Shown here piece by piece: positions 51,715 through 62,222 of a DNA stretch of 64,000 bases (position 1 is the first letter of the stretch; every line of letters begins with the position of its first letter). The stretch comes from Sphingomonas sp. (GTDB lineage: Bacteria; Pseudomonadota; Alphaproteobacteria; Sphingomonadales; Sphingomonadaceae): contig NZ_JAFKLZ010000001.1 of assembly GCF_017304615.1 (NCBI RefSeq), forward strand, positions 186,001 to 250,000. Reading direction: 5' to 3'. The notes under the pieces are model-generated. The model was not told where the DNA came from and did not search any database. It saw only the letters and a list, made by a program, of their open reading frames with translations. A program made the translations under genes and the position numbers.

Positions 51715-52938
51715 GTGACGCAACACTATGATGTCCTGATCGTGGGCGCCGGGCATGGCGGGGCGCAGGCCGCGATCGCGCTGCGCCAGGCGAAATATGC
51801 GGGGTCGATCGCGGTCGTCGGCGACGAGCCGGACTTGCCCTATGAACGGCCGCCGCTGTCGAAGGACTATCTGTCGGGCGACAAGACGTTCGAGCGTATC
51901 CTGATCCGGCCGGACGCCTTCTGGCGCGAGCGAGACGTCGCGATGCTGCTCGGCCAGCGCGTCACCGCGGTCGATGCAGCGGCGCATCGTGTCTCGACCG
52001 ATACGGGGGTCGAGGTCGGCTATGGCGCGATGATCTGGGCTACGGGTGGCCGTGCGCGGCGACTGAGCTGCGAAGGTCACGACCTGATCGGCGTGCATAC
52101 CGTGCGGACTCGCGCCGACGCCGATCGGCTGCGCGCCGAGCTGGCGACGGTCGATCGGGTGGTCGTGGTGGGCGGGGGCTATATCGGGCTGGAAGCGGCG
52201 GCGGTGCTGCGCAAGTTCGGCAAGCATGTCACCGTCGTCGAAGCGCTCGATCGCGTCCTCTCGCGGGTCGCCGGCGAGACGCTGTCGCGCTTCTACGAAG
52301 CCGAGCATCGCGGGCAGGGCGTGGAAATCCTGCTCGGCACCCAGGTCGACGGCATCGTCGGAACGGACGGACGCGTGTCCGGCGTCAGGCTGAGCGACGG
52401 CACGATCCTGCCGTGCGAAACGGTGGTGGTGGGGATCGGCATCGTTCCCGAGGTCGCGCCGTTACTGGCGGCTGGTGCTGCAGGCGGCAATGGTGTGCGG
52501 GTGGACGAATATTGCCGGACCAGCCTGCCCGATATTTTCGCGATCGGCGATTGCGCGTTGCACGCCAACGCATTTGCCGACGGCGCCGAGATCCGGCTCG
52601 AGTCGGTGCAGAACGCCAATGACCAAGCCACCGTAACGGCGAAGGCGATTACTGGCGCGGCCGTGCCATATCACGCGGTACCGTGGTTCTGGTCGAACCA
52701 GTACGACCTGCGGCTGCAGACCGTGGGACTATCGATCGGTCATGACGATGTCGTGGTGCGTGGCGACCCGGCGACGCGAAGCTTTTCGCTCATCTATCTG
52801 CGGCAGGGGCGGGTGATCGCGCTGGATTGCGTCAATGCGACCCGGGATTATGTCCAGGGCCGCGCGCTGGTGGTCGATGGCAAGACCCCCTCCCGAGCCG
52901 CGCTGGCGGCTACCGAGACGCCGTTGAAGGAGCTCTAA
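51715..52938 (+). CDS. FAD-dependent ferredoxin/rubredoxin reductase family protein
   Basis: The product has 407 residues. The FAD motif is [17 protein letters not shown], the NAD motif [17 protein letters not shown], and the FAD-phosphate segment [13 protein letters not shown]. The C-terminal domain fits the ThcD/CamA-type class, which passes electrons from NAD(P)H to a ferredoxin for a P450 or dioxygenase. No partner gene is adjacent. GTG 51715 follows GGGAGAG. Confidence 0.9.
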   Translation: MTQHYDVLIVGAGHGGAQAAIALRQAKYAGSIAVVGDEPDLPYERPPLSKDYLSGDKTFERILIRPDAFWRERDVAMLLGQRVTAVDAAAHRVSTDTGVEVGYGAMIWATGGRARRLSCEGHDLIGVHTVRTRADADRLRAELATVDRVVVVGGGYIGLEAAAVLRKFGKHVTVVEALDRVLSRVAGETLSRFYEAEHRGQGVEILLGTQVDGIVGTDGRVSGVRLSDGTILPCETVVVGIGIVPEVAPLLAAGAAGGNGVRVDEYCRTSLPDIFAIGDCALHANAFADGAEIRLESVQNANDQATVTAKAITGAAVPYHAVPWFWSNQYDLRLQTVGLSIGHDDVVVRGDPATRSFSLIYLRQGRVIALDCVNATRDYVQGRALVVDGKTPSRAALAATETPLKEL

Positions 52939-52975
52939 TCATCGGGGTGTTCAGGCCTGCCCCATGGCGGGTGGG

Positions 52976-53656
52976 CTAAACGCGCCGGTACCGGAAATAC
53001 CAGACCTCGTGCCCCTGCCGCCGCGCCTTGCGTTCGTAGCGGGTTTCGGGCCAGTCGGCGGGGCGCGTCAGGAAGTCGTTCGCGTCGCGCGCCAGCCACG
53101 CGAAATCGCGCCGCCGGTTCATCACCATCATCGACCAGCGGCAATAGGTGGGGTCGTCCGTGCCCAGCCGGAACTCGCCGCCGGGTTTCAGCTTGGCGGC
53201 GATCAGGTCGAGCGGACCGTCATTGACCATGCGCCGCTTGGCGTGGCGCGCCTTTCGCCAGGGATCGGGGTGGAGCAGATAGACGCGATCCAGGCTGGCG
53301 TCGGGCAGCCGCTCCACGACGTCGAGCGCGTCGCCCATGTGCAGGCGGACGTTGCCCAGTCCTTCATCGCGGACATGGTTGAGCGCGCCGACCACGCCGT
53401 TCAGGAACGGCTCGCAGCCGATAAAGCCATGATCGGGCCGCGCCGCCGCTTGCCCCGCCAGATGCTCGCCCGCGCCGAAGCCGATCTCGAGTTCAAGCGG
53501 CCGGTCATCGCCGAACAGGATGCGGGAATCGAGCGGTCCGGTGTCGGGCACGCTGATCCGGGGCAGCAATTCCTCGACCAGCGCCGACTGGCCCTGACGC
53601 AGCTTGTGCCCCTGTCGGCGTCCGTACAGCCGGCGGATCGTGATCGGGTCGTTCAT
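52976..53656 (-). CDS. trmB: tRNA (guanine-N7)-methyltransferase
   Basis: The product has 226 residues: SAM motif LEIGFGAGEH, VYLLHPDPWRKARHAKRRMV and the C-terminal GGEFRLGTDDPTY. It methylates G46 in tRNA variable loops. The gene has a single promoter-like upstream region. Confidence 0.95.
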   Translation of the reverse strand: MNDPITIRRLYGRRQGHKLRQGQSALVEELLPRISVPDTGPLDSRILFGDDRPLELEIGFGAGEHLAGQAAARPDHGFIGCEPFLNGVVGALNHVRDEGLGNVRLHMGDALDVVERLPDASLDRVYLLHPDPWRKARHAKRRMVNDGPLDLIAAKLKPGGEFRLGTDDPTYCRWSMMVMNRRRDFAWLARDANDFLTRPADWPETRYERKARRQGHEVWYFRYRRV

Positions 53657-53842
53657 CGCGCTTCCTTAGGACAAGGAGCGTGCCGTGCAATCTGTCGCGA
53701 CTGGCGTTTATTGGCACAGATCGCCCGGCTGCGACCGTGAAAACCACTATCAATCGATGGCCCACGACAATAGCGTGCCAATTCGTTGGCTGTTCACGTC
53801 GCCGTGATCGGCCGACCGACGATCGAGCACTTGGGGGGTTAA

Positions 53843-54850
53843 GTGACTGGCATTTCGACCGGCGAACTTGCGTCGCGCATCATCGATTACAGCAACGGGT
53901 CGGACCATCCCGACCTTCTCGTCTATCGCCGCGACATCGAGAGCCACAATTGGGAGCGGTTCGGCTGGTGGATCCGGCTGATCGCGGGGCTCGGCAATTT
54001 CTATGGCGACAAGCGCATCCTGGAAATCGGGTGCGGGTTCGGGTGGGAAGCCGCCGCGCTATCGCTCGAAACTGGCGCGACGGTGGTGGCGATGGACATC
54101 CTGCCGTCGATGATCGACGGCGTGCAGCAATGCCTCGACGCCGCGAAGGCGCGCGGCGAGACGCTCAAGGTCGAGGCATTGGTCGGCGACGTGTGCACGG
54201 TCGATCTGCCTCCTGCATCGTTCGACGGCATGTTCAGCAGCGAGGCGGTCGAGCATGTCCACAGCCTGGAGCTGATGTACGACCGCTGCTTCACCTTGCT
54301 GAAGCCGGGCGGGCGCTTGGTCATCGCCAACGACAGCAACGCCTATAACGACGAGTTCCGGACGCGGAACATGGCGATGTGGCCGGAGCGCGACGAATCG
54401 TGGGAACATGCCGAATGGCTCGCGACCGAGGTTCGCCCGGTCGAGCATGCCGGGACGAAACCGTACGGCGCGATGCGCGAGGAGATGATCCGCGCGGTCC
54501 AGCCACAACTGTCCGGCGAGGACATGAAGAAGCTGGTCCATGCGACCGCCGGGCTGGTCAAGCCGGAGGTCGAGGCCGCCGCCGCGAAGTTCGTCGCCGA
54601 CGGCACGCTGCCGGTGCGGCCCGAACTGTCATGGTGCCGCAATCCGGAAACGGGCGAATATGCCGAACGCCTGCTCGATCCGTTCGAGATGGTCGATGGC
54701 CTGAAGAAGGCCGGGTTCAAGGTCGGCATCCAGCATTCGTTCCGCCGCTTTCCGCTGACCTGGCTGAACCACATGCCGATCCGTGCGGTCAGCAAGCTGA
54801 TCTTCCGCAGGAAGGCGCTGTTCCTGATTGTCGCGGAGAAGCCGGCCTAA
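53843..54850 (+). CDS. class I SAM-dependent methyltransferase
   Basis: The product has 335 residues. The SAM-binding motif is ILEIGCGFGWEAA (about 56-68), followed by GATVVAMDIL and FDGMFSSEAVEHVHS. The C-terminal part (200-330) is unlike simple methylases and may bind the acceptor. GTG 53843 follows GGGGGGTTAA. Its substrate is unknown. Confidence 0.82.
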   Translation: MTGISTGELASRIIDYSNGSDHPDLLVYRRDIESHNWERFGWWIRLIAGLGNFYGDKRILEIGCGFGWEAAALSLETGATVVAMDILPSMIDGVQQCLDAAKARGETLKVEALVGDVCTVDLPPASFDGMFSSEAVEHVHSLELMYDRCFTLLKPGGRLVIANDSNAYNDEFRTRNMAMWPERDESWEHAEWLATEVRPVEHAGTKPYGAMREEMIRAVQPQLSGEDMKKLVHATAGLVKPEVEAAAAKFVADGTLPVRPELSWCRNPETGEYAERLLDPFEMVDGLKKAGFKVGIQHSFRRFPLTWLNHMPIRAVSKLIFRRKALFLIVAEKPA

Positions 54851-55056
54851 GGACGGGCGGGCGCCGGGCCACGTTCAGCCGTGTGTCAAATCGCGCGCGC
54901 CGTTGCTGACGGGCAGCGCCCAGGGTGTTACGCTCCGGCCCGTCCCGTGACCGAGTCGAACAGGTTCCCGGACGATCAGCTTACCTGCTTTTTGGCTTCG
55001 CGCGTGACGACGGCGCCGGTCCTGCTGGCCGGTAGAATTGGCTAGGGATGCCCCCC

Positions 55057-55932
55057 ATGACGCACATCACGACCCAAGACGGCACCACGATCTTCTACAA
55101 GGACTGGGGGCCGCGCGACGCGCAGCCGATCATGTTCCACCACGGCTGGCCGCTGAGCGCCGACGATTGGGACAGCCAGATGCTGTTCTTTCTGGCCGAA
55201 GGATTTCGTGTGATCGCGCATGATCGGCGCGGCCATGGCCGATCGACCCAGACGAGCGACGGCAATGAGATGGACACCTATGTCGCCGACGTCGCCGAAC
55301 TGACCGCCGCGCTCGACTTGCGGAACGCGATCCATATCGGTCATTCGACCGGCGGCGGCGAAGTCGCGCGCTATGTCGCCCGCGCGGCACCGGGGCGCGT
55401 TACGAAGGCGATCCTGGTCGATGCCGTGCCGCCGGTGATGGTCAAGAAGGAGTCGAACCCCGGCGGGCTGCCCATCGAGGTGTTCGACCAGTTCCGCGCC
55501 GCGCTGGCCGCGAACCGCGCGCAATTCTACCTCGATGTCGCGAGCGGGCCGTTCTACGGCTTCAACCGGCCGGGCGCGAAGGTATCGCAGGGCCTCATCC
55601 AGAATTGGTGGCGACAGGGCATGATGGGCAGCGCCAAAGGGCATTACGAGTGCATCAAGGCGTTTTCGGAAACCGACTTTACCGAGGATCTGAAGGCGAT
55701 CGACGTGCCCGTTCTGGTGATCCACAGCGAGGACGACCAGATCGTGCCCTATGCCGATGCGGGGCCGCTGACGGTCAAACTGCTGAAGAACGGCACGCTG
55801 AAGACCTACAAGGATTTGCCGCACGGCCTGTTGTCGACGCATCCCGAGATCCTCAATCCCGACATGCTCGCGTTCATCCGCGGGACGGAAGCGGGCGAGG
55901 AAAACCTGATCGTCAACGCCATTCCGGCGTAA
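55057..55932 (+). CDS. alpha/beta hydrolase, non-haem haloperoxidase-like
   Basis: The product has 291 residues. The nucleophile elbow [12 protein letters not shown], the Asp motif [14 protein letters not shown] and the His motif [12 protein letters not shown] complete the triad. It matches the chloroperoxidase-like branch ([19 protein letters not shown]). Biological activity is probably ester or lactone hydrolysis. ATG 55057 is preferred to 55048 by spacing. Confidence 0.9.
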   Translation: MTHITTQDGTTIFYKDWGPRDAQPIMFHHGWPLSADDWDSQMLFFLAEGFRVIAHDRRGHGRSTQTSDGNEMDTYVADVAELTAALDLRNAIHIGHSTGGGEVARYVARAAPGRVTKAILVDAVPPVMVKKESNPGGLPIEVFDQFRAALAANRAQFYLDVASGPFYGFNRPGAKVSQGLIQNWWRQGMMGSAKGHYECIKAFSETDFTEDLKAIDVPVLVIHSEDDQIVPYADAGPLTVKLLKNGTLKTYKDLPHGLLSTHPEILNPDMLAFIRGTEAGEENLIVNAIPA

Positions 55933-55961
55933 TTCGTTCGAGTCTGGCTCTGACAAAAGAA

Positions 55962-55987
55962 AAGGGCCGGGGGAAACCCCGGCCCTT
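55962..55987. terminator. bidirectional terminator between the hydrolase and metK
   Basis: GGGCCGGGG and CCCCGGCCC pair across GAAA, with A and T flanks. TTTTCTTTT follows on the minus strand, so it ends the metK transcript well. Confidence 0.85.
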
Positions 55988-56013
55988 CCTATTTCAAACG
56001 CGTCGGCGCGTCC

Positions 56014-57222
56014 TTAGGCCAGCGCCGCCTTCAGATCAGCGACCAGATCGGTGCGCTCCCACGGGAAGAAGTCGCCTTCCGCCTTGCGGCCGAAGTGACC
56101 GTATGCCGCGGTCTTCGCGTAGATCGGCTTGTTGAGGCCGAGGTGCGTGCGGATGCCGCGCGGCGTCAGGCCGCCGAGCTTTTCGATCTTGCCGATCGCT
56201 GCTTCGAGCTTGTCGTCGCCGACCGTGCCGGTGCCGTGCGTGTCGACATAGAGCGACAGCGGCTTCGACACGCCGATCGCATAAGCAAGCTGGATCGTGC
56301 AGCGCTGGGCGAGACCCGCGGCCACGATGTTCTTCGCCAGATAGCGCGTGATGTAGGCGGCCGAGCGGTCGACCTTGGTCGGGTCCTTGCCGCTGAACGC
56401 GCCGCCGCCGTGGGGGGCAGCACCACCGTACGTGTCGACGATGATCTTGCGGCCGGTGAGGCCAGCGTCGCCGTCCGGCCCGCCGATCTCGAAGCTGCCG
56501 GTCGGGTTGATGTGATAGACGGTCTCGGCGCTCAGCAGGTGGGCCGGGATCACCTGGGCGATCACGTCCTTCACGTACGCGTGAAGCTCGGCTTCCTTTT
56601 CGCCCTGGTCATAGCCTTTGCCGTGCTGGGTCGAGACGACGACCGCGGTGCAGGCGACGGGGACGCTGCCTTCGTAGCGGAGCGTCACCTGGCTCTTGGT
56701 GTCGGGCTCGAGGAACGGGGCCTTGCCGCTGTGGCGGTCGGCGGCCATCTGCTCGAGGATCTTGTGGCTGTAATAGAGCGTCGCCGGCATCAGGTCCGGC
56801 GTGTCGTTGGCGGCATAGCCGAACATGATGCCCTGATCGCCCGCGCCCTCGTCCTTGTTGCCCGAGGCATCGACGCCCTGCGCGATGTGCGCCGACTGGC
56901 CGTGCAGGTTGTTTTCGAAGCGCAGCGTCTGCCAGTGGAAGCCGTCCTGCTCGTAGCCGATCCGCTTGACGGTATCGCGCACGGTCTTTTCGATTTCCTC
57001 GAGCGCGCCGGGCGCCCAGGTCTCGTTCTCGTACACGCCCTTGCAGCGGATTTCACCCGCCAGCACGACGAGTTGCGTCGTGGTCAGCGTTTCGCACGCG
57101 ATGCGCGCTTCGGGGTCCTTCGACAGGAACAGGTCGACGATGGCGTCGGAAATCTGGTCGGAAACCTTGTCCGGGTGGCCTTCGCTGACCGATTCGGACG
57201 TAAACAGGTAATTGGAACGCAT
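56014..57222 (-). CDS. metK: S-adenosylmethionine synthetase
   Basis: The product has 402 residues: [17 protein letters not shown] at the N terminus, [12 protein letters not shown], and [19 protein letters not shown] near the P-loop. It makes SAM from methionine and ATP. The start ATG 57222 follows GAGGAAA. A structured leader with alternative pairings is directly upstream. Confidence 0.97.
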   Translation of the reverse strand: MRSNYLFTSESVSEGHPDKVSDQISDAIVDLFLSKDPEARIACETLTTTQLVVLAGEIRCKGVYENETWAPGALEEIEKTVRDTVKRIGYEQDGFHWQTLRFENNLHGQSAHIAQGVDASGNKDEGAGDQGIMFGYAANDTPDLMPATLYYSHKILEQMAADRHSGKAPFLEPDTKSQVTLRYEGSVPVACTAVVVSTQHGKGYDQGEKEAELHAYVKDVIAQVIPAHLLSAETVYHINPTGSFEIGGPDGDAGLTGRKIIVDTYGGAAPHGGGAFSGKDPTKVDRSAAYITRYLAKNIVAAGLAQRCTIQLAYAIGVSKPLSLYVDTHGTGTVGDDKLEAAIGKIEKLGGLTPRGIRTHLGLNKPIYAKTAAYGHFGRKAEGDFFPWERTDLVADLKAALA

Positions 57223-57292
57223 GTATTTTTCCTCTTGGGATGCCAAGGAAAGCCGGGCCGTTGCCATGCCCATATAAAGCTTTCCTTATATG
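57223..57292 (-). promoter_or_regulatory. SAM/SAH-like riboswitch candidate in the metK leader
   Basis: On the minus strand, GGGCATG (57271-57265) and CATCCC (57242-57237) form a P1 stem with one bulge. Its loop contains AACGGC (57262-57257) and TTTCCTTGG (57251-57243). TTTCC can pair with the Shine-Dalgarno GAGGAAA (57234-57228). A competing stem forms between AAGGAAAGC (57287-57279) and GCTTTCCTT. This topology and the AACGGC plus TTCC loop recall the SAM/SAH riboswitch. Identity is an inference. Confidence 0.55.
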
Positions 57293-57303
57293 TCGTCGGC
57301 GTC

Positions 57304-58875
57304 CTAGCGGCGGCGGCGGCGAATGGCAATCGCGATCAGCGTTAACGCGGCTGCGATCAGCGCAACTATCCAGTTGCCGATCCGGCTGAACGGGGTGGGA
57401 GCGAGGCGCGGCGGGATTGGCGCTTCGATCGCGCCGGTCCGGTGCATCGGGATCGAGGCGATGATGCGGCCGTCGGCGGCGATGATGGCGGAGATGCCGG
57501 TCGGGGTGGAGCGGACGACCGGCAACCCTTCCTCGATCGCGCGAAGCTGTGCCTGTCCAAGATGCGCCGGCGGGCCGAGGTCTCCGAACCACGCGTCGTT
57601 CGACGGGTTGAACAGGAAATCAGGGCGGTCGGCGGGATCGACCGTCGCGCCGGAGAAGATCACCTCGTAACAGATCAGCATCCCGACCTTGCCGAAGCCT
57701 GGCACGTTCATCGTGCGCGGGCCGGGACCGGGGATGAAGTCGACGTCGCCGGGGACGAGGCGCTGCAGGCCGAGCGCGGTGAGGAGAGGGCGCATCGGCA
57801 GATACTCGCCGAACGGGACGAGGTGTGCCTTGTCGTAGCGCCCGTGCACGCGCGCGTCCGGCCCCGCCAGCACGATCGAATTGGTCGCGGAGACCATTTC
57901 CTCGGACTTGTCGAACCGCATCGTCTGCGTGCCCGTCAGGATCGCATCCTGATCGCCGAGCAATGCCGCCATCCGAATCCGCGCGAGCTTCGCGCTGCCG
58001 AGATAGGCATAGACATAGGGTGGGTAGCCGTCCTCGACCGGGAAACGCACCGCGCCTTCTGGCCAGAAGATCAGGCGGGGCGGGGCGGCTGGATTGCTGC
58101 GGCGCGAGAGCTTGGCGAGCGCCTGGAAGTTGTTCTCCGCATAATCGTCGGTCGGGCGTTCTTCCTCGGGGAGGTTGGGCTGGACGACGCGGACCAGCCG
58201 CGCGCTTTCGGATTGGGGGACGCAGGTGGCGATTCGGCAGCGGTCCGTCGAGGCGAGGGTCATCGCGGTGAAGGCCGCCAGTCCGATCGCGGCGAACTTC
58301 CACTGCCGTTGCACAAGCAACATCAGCGCGCCTGCGGCGATCACGACCAGTCCCGACAGGGCATAGGTGCCGATCAGCCACGCCGACTGCGCCAGGTCGT
58401 GCGGCACCAGCACCAGCGACAGAGGGTCCCACGGATAGCCGGTGAACAGTGTCCCGCGCAGATACTCGCTGACCATCCACCCCGCGCCCGCGACCAGGAC
58501 GAAGGCGGCGTCGCCGGCTGGGGCCGGATCGCCCTTCGCCGCAGGACTGGCGAACCGCCAGGCGAGACCTGCGGCGAGCATCGGATAGAGCGCGAGATAG
58601 AGCGACAGCACCAGCACCGCGACATAGCCGAGCCAGTGCGGCATCGCGTCCTGATATTCGAACGGCTGCTGGATCCACGCATTGGCGACGCAGAAATGGC
58701 CGACGCCGAACAGCCAGCCGATGCCGAGCGCGCGGCGCAGGCGGGGCGCTTCGTGGACGAGGTGCAGCCAGACCGCGAATGCGATCAGTGTGAGGGGCAG
58801 GGCGTTCCATGGCGAAAAGCCCAATGCTGACAGTGCCCCGAGGATGAGGGGGACTAGAGATCGAAGGCGGTTCAA
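57304..58875 (-). CDS. lnt: apolipoprotein N-acyltransferase
   Basis: The product is about 523 residues with six or seven N-terminal helices and a nitrilase-like domain. Catalytic Glu, Lys and Cys fit [24 protein letters not shown] and LICYEVIF. It N-acylates lipoproteins at the periplasmic side of the inner membrane. I chose TTG 58875 because further upstream codons lie in a dispersed repeat; ATG 58920 within that repeat is the alternative. It is 81 bp upstream of metK, same strand. Confidence 0.93.
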   Translation of the reverse strand: MNRLRSLVPLILGALSALGFSPWNALPLTLIAFAVWLHLVHEAPRLRRALGIGWLFGVGHFCVANAWIQQPFEYQDAMPHWLGYVAVLVLSLYLALYPMLAAGLAWRFASPAAKGDPAPAGDAAFVLVAGAGWMVSEYLRGTLFTGYPWDPLSLVLVPHDLAQSAWLIGTYALSGLVVIAAGALMLLVQRQWKFAAIGLAAFTAMTLASTDRCRIATCVPQSESARLVRVVQPNLPEEERPTDDYAENNFQALAKLSRRSNPAAPPRLIFWPEGAVRFPVEDGYPPYVYAYLGSAKLARIRMAALLGDQDAILTGTQTMRFDKSEEMVSATNSIVLAGPDARVHGRYDKAHLVPFGEYLPMRPLLTALGLQRLVPGDVDFIPGPGPRTMNVPGFGKVGMLICYEVIFSGATVDPADRPDFLFNPSNDAWFGDLGPPAHLGQAQLRAIEEGLPVVRSTPTGISAIIAADGRIIASIPMHRTGAIEAPIPPRLAPTPFSRIGNWIVALIAAALTLIAIAIRRRRR

Positions 58876-58897
58876 GGCGCGGACTTTACCCAGTTCG

Positions 58898-58983
58898 TCG
58901 TGCCGGACTTGTTCCGGCATCCAAATCTCAACGAGCGATAGCGCTTGAGGCACTTTGGACCCCGGAACAAGTCCGGGGTGACG
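58898..58983. repeat. dispersed REP-like inverted-repeat element, copy 2
   Basis: CGTCGTGCCGGACTTGTTCC at the left and CCCGGAACAAGTCCGGGGTG near the right end match the copy at 1229-1319. The core is different. It abuts lnt and the VOC gene, reading into the lnt frame. Confidence 0.87.
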
Positions 58984-59012
58984 AACAAAGGGGTATGGAA
59001 TACCTAAGCCGT

Positions 59013-59429
59013 ATGACCCTCCGCCCGTTCCACCTCGCCTTTCCGGTTCACGATCTCGCCGCCGCTCGGGCGTTCTATGGCGATACGCTGGGCTGTCCCG
59101 AGGGACGGAGCAGTGACACCTGGATCGATTTCGACCTGTTCGGGCACCAGATCGTCGCGCATCTCGCCGCCGCGAAACCGGTGGCCGTCGAGAATGCGGT
59201 GGACGGCCATGACGTGCCGGTGCCGCATTTCGGGGTGGTGCTGACGATGGCGGATTGGCGGGCGCTGGCCGACCGCGTCGCCGCCGCCGGCATCGGGTTC
59301 GGGATCGAACCGCATATCCGCTTCGTGGGCCAGCCCGGCGAACAGGCGACGATGTTCTTCCGCGATCCCAGCGGCAACGCGCTGGAATTCAAGGCATTCG
59401 CCGACGACGCGCAATTGTTTGCGACCTAG
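59013..59429 (+). CDS. VOC-family (glyoxalase-like) protein
   Basis: The product has 138 residues. Metal-ligand positions are plausible in [10 protein letters not shown] and [18 protein letters not shown]. It belongs to the vicinal-oxygen-chelate superfamily; the reaction is unknown. ATG 58995 is a longer alternative. Its stop overlaps the HTH gene's by four bases. Confidence 0.87.
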   Translation: MTLRPFHLAFPVHDLAAARAFYGDTLGCPEGRSSDTWIDFDLFGHQIVAHLAAAKPVAVENAVDGHDVPVPHFGVVLTMADWRALADRVAAAGIGFGIEPHIRFVGQPGEQATMFFRDPSGNALEFKAFADDAQLFAT

Positions 59430-59920
59430 CCGCCCGGCTTGACCTCGATCACCCCGGCGCGCAGCAACGCTTCGTTAGTCCGCGCGAATTCGGTCAGCAG
59501 CTTTTCCAGCAAAGGCTCGTACCCGCGATCCTGGATCGCCCCGGGCACGATCGTCACGCCGCCGCGCGGATCCTCGATCAGCAAGCCCTGATCGACCAAT
59601 TGCCCGATATGCCGGCGGACGGTTTCGCGGGGCAGGCCCGTCGCCGCCGCGATCGCGCTGCGCGACATCGGCACCACCCATTCGCGCGGGAGCACCGCCG
59701 TCGCGACGAAGCCGTCGGGCACGTTGCGTTCCCGCATCAGCTTCTGGATGTTGCCGACGCAAACGGTGAGATAGATCAACAGTACCGACGGCCCCCTTTC
59801 CTCGTGCTCGGACAACATCCGATGCATCGACAGGAACAGGTTGAGCAGCGGAAACATCGCCGCGCGCCACTGTGTCGCCATCCGGTCTGGAACTGTCGTG
59901 ACGCGATCGCCGGCGGCCAT
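59426..59920 (-). CDS. winged-helix transcriptional regulator-like protein
   Basis: The product has 164 residues. The HTH is seen at about 88-118 ([30 protein letters not shown]). A hydrophobic helical N-terminal part ([27 protein letters not shown]) may dimerise. It ends in a short tail after the HTH. Its target is unknown; the upstream 240 bp has a strong GC hairpin at about 60078-60120. Confidence 0.78.
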   Translation of the reverse strand: MAAGDRVTTVPDRMATQWRAAMFPLLNLFLSMHRMLSEHEERGPSVLLIYLTVCVGNIQKLMRERNVPDGFVATAVLPREWVVPMSRSAIAAATGLPRETVRRHIGQLVDQGLLIEDPRGGVTIVPGAIQDRGYEPLLEKLLTEFARTNEALLRAGVIEVKPGG

Positions 59921-60160
59921 ATGTCTTACTCCCGCCCCTGAGTGCCCATTTTGGGCAGGCCGGCTATTTTCGTCAACGCATTACTGACACGGATGTGTAT
60001 AAGATCGTAAATCGATCGGAAAGAAGTGTGCGTCCGACGACGGTCAGCGCACGGACCCCTTCGGTGTCGTAACCCAAAGGTGGGCCGCGCAGTCGGGGGG
60101 GGCTGTCGCGGCCCGCCGTTTATCTGGCGTCGGTCGATCGCCCTGCGGCGCCGCGCAAAC
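59921..60160. other. intergenic region with GC-rich hairpin
   Basis: GGGCCGCG and CGCGGCCC at about 60083-60115 pair around a run of seven G residues. It may end the dehydrogenase transcript that stops at 60161. No T tract follows. I see no gene. Confidence 0.5.
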
Positions 60161-61486
60161 TTACTTCGAACTCACCCGCCAGATCACGTTGCCGACATCG
60201 TCCGCGACCAGCAGCGATCCCGTCGCGTCGAAGATGACCCCGACCGGCCGCCCGCGCGCATTGCCGTCCTGGTCGAGGAAACCGGTCAGCACGTCGACCG
60301 GCTTGACGTTGGGGATGGGGAATCCTTTCTCGCCGAACGGGATGTAGATGACCTTGTAGCCCGATACCGGCTGGCGGTTCCACGATCCATGCTGGCCGAC
60401 GAACGCGCCGTTCATATATTGCCCGCCGAGCCGCGACTCCGCGGCGAAGACGAGGCCGAGCGACGCGGTGTGCGGGCCGAGCGCATAGTCGGGCCGTTTC
60501 GAATATTGCTGCAGCCCCGGATTTTCGGGCTTCACGCGGCGATCGGGATAGCCCCCCCAATAATACCACGGCCAGCCGAAATTATCCCCGGCCTCGACCG
60601 CGCTCATATAATCGGGCGGCCCGTCGGAGCCGAGCATGTCGCGCTCGTTGACCGTCACCCACAGCGCGTTGGTGTGCGGCTCCAGCGCGAGGCCGTTCGG
60701 GTTGCGCGTGCCCGCGGCATAGATGCGATAGCCCTTCTGGTCGGGATAGACTTGAAGGATGTTGGCGCGGCCGCGCTCCGCCGCCATGCCGTTTTCGGCG
60801 ATGTTGCTGGACGATCCGACGGTCAGGTACAGGCTCTTGCCGTCCTCCGCGACGATGATGTTCCGCGCCCAGTGGTTGCCGCCGCCGGGATAGGTGACGA
60901 TCGTTTCGGGCTTGGCGGTGATCTTCGTCTCGCCCGGTTTGAACGGGAAGCGCAGAAGCTTATCGGTGTCGGCGACGTAGAGATAGCCGTCGAGCAGCGC
61001 CATGCCGAACGGCGAATTGAGCCCGCTCAACAGCACCGACCGGCTTTCCGCCACGCCGTCGCCGTTCGCGTCGCGAAGCAGGGTGATGCGGTTGGCCGAT
61101 GGCACGCCCGCGCCGCCCTTGTCCATCAGATAGGTCATCACCAGCCCGGTGATCCCGCCGCCTTCGCGCGGCGGCGAGTTGGTTTCGGCGACCAGCACGT
61201 CGCCATTGGGCAAGCGATACATCCAGCGCGGATGGTCGAGGCCCGCCGCGAAGGCCTTCACCGTCAGCCCGGCCGCGGGCGTCGGCGCTTCGCCGGCTTT
61301 CCAGCCGACCGCCTTGGCGACAGCGATGGTCGGCACGATCTGCGCGCGCGGCTGCTCGATCCGCGGCGTGCGCCCGCTGACCGCGGCGACGCTGAGCTGC
61401 GCCTGGTCCGGCTGGGCGAAATAGAGATACAGCCCGCCCAGCAACGCTAGGACGAGCGCGAGACCGATCAGGATTCGCTGGCGCAT
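60161..61486 (-). CDS. PQQ-type sugar (sorbosone) dehydrogenase-like beta-propeller protein
   Basis: The product has 441 residues. A short N-terminal hydrophobic helix (about 8-26) anchors or exports it. The propeller shows RLPNGDVLVAETN, GGGNHWARNIIVAEDGKSLY and GTRNPNGLALEP, typical of L-sorbosone/glucose dehydrogenase-like proteins that bind PQQ. It should oxidise a sugar or aldehyde in the periplasm; substrate and cofactor supply are not shown here. Confidence 0.9.
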   Translation of the reverse strand: MRQRILIGLALVLALLGGLYLYFAQPDQAQLSVAAVSGRTPRIEQPRAQIVPTIAVAKAVGWKAGEAPTPAAGLTVKAFAAGLDHPRWMYRLPNGDVLVAETNSPPREGGGITGLVMTYLMDKGGAGVPSANRITLLRDANGDGVAESRSVLLSGLNSPFGMALLDGYLYVADTDKLLRFPFKPGETKITAKPETIVTYPGGGNHWARNIIVAEDGKSLYLTVGSSSNIAENGMAAERGRANILQVYPDQKGYRIYAAGTRNPNGLALEPHTNALWVTVNERDMLGSDGPPDYMSAVEAGDNFGWPWYYWGGYPDRRVKPENPGLQQYSKRPDYALGPHTASLGLVFAAESRLGGQYMNGAFVGQHGSWNRQPVSGYKVIYIPFGEKGFPIPNVKPVDVLTGFLDQDGNARGRPVGVIFDATGSLLVADDVGNVIWRVSSK

Positions 61487-61699
61487 GGCGACAGGATAGT
61501 CGGGGCGCGGAGAGGGAGCAATGTTATCGTGTTACGTCGCGTGACAGTGCGCGGGGCGGCGAACGGCGGTTGCCGGTTCGCGCTGGTGTGTCGGCAACGG
61601 GAAGATGAGCGCAGTCGGTGCGCGATCACGGCGACTTATACTCAACACAGAGAGTGAATGGCGTTAGTGCTGGTGGAGAATGGAAATGCGATTTCAGGG
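61487..61699. other. short intergenic region
   Basis: I see no gene or clear motif in this 213-bp interval. The composition is mixed. Confidence 0.6.
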
Positions 61700-62071
61700 C
61701 TAGTTGACGACGGGCCGCACTGCTTTCCACGGTGCCTCGGCACAGAGAGATTGCTCGCAGTAGCCGTATGCTAAAATCTGGTGACGAACCCACTGCACCC
61801 GCTCGTCAGATGTGCCGGGTTCGATTTGAACCACTATGCGCGCTCGTCCTTTAGCTTCCTTCAAATAGGCCAGTAAGGTTTCGCCACTCACGTCCTGGCT
61901 GTTCCATGAGAAGTTCCCAGTCTTTGGTACCTCGAGTCTGACCCCGTTTAATAAGGTCGTAAGATCATCCGCGGGAAAAGAAGTAGCTTTTATCACCTCG
62001 GCAGGTTCGCTGCCCTGTTCGGAGCCACATCCTCCCAATATGGCGATGAGAAAGAGCGGCCAGACGTGCAT
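61700..62071 (-). CDS. small lipoprotein of unknown function
   Basis: The product has about 123 residues with lipobox ILGGC. The mature part has a conserved pair of cysteines (YGYCEQSLCAEAP). It has lower GC than its neighbours. ATG 62071 is chosen at the signal peptide; a TTG at 62107 is possible. I do not recognise a family; it may be transferred. Confidence 0.68.
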   Translation of the reverse strand: MHVWPLFLIAILGGCGSEQGSEPAEVIKATSFPADDLTTLLNGVRLEVPKTGNFSWNSQDVSGETLLAYLKEAKGRARIVVQIEPGTSDERVQWVRHQILAYGYCEQSLCAEAPWKAVRPVVN

Positions 62072-62190
62072 CAGTGCACGGCTGCCAGTTTCTCTATTTT
62101 TCTGCAATCGCCAGTAGAAGCCTGTCCGTTATGCCTGTCCATCTTCCTCGCAACAGAGGCTAGGATCGGGTCGTGAGCCGCTATCTGGAA

Positions 62191-62214
62191 ACTCCTCCCC
62201 CTAAGGGGAGGAGT
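62191..62214 (-). terminator. perfect hairpin after katG
   Basis: ACTCCTCCCC and GGGGAGGAGT pair over ten bases across CTAA. On the minus strand TTTCC follows. It is 9 bp from the katG stop. Confidence 0.6.
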
Positions 62215-62222
62215 GCTGACCC

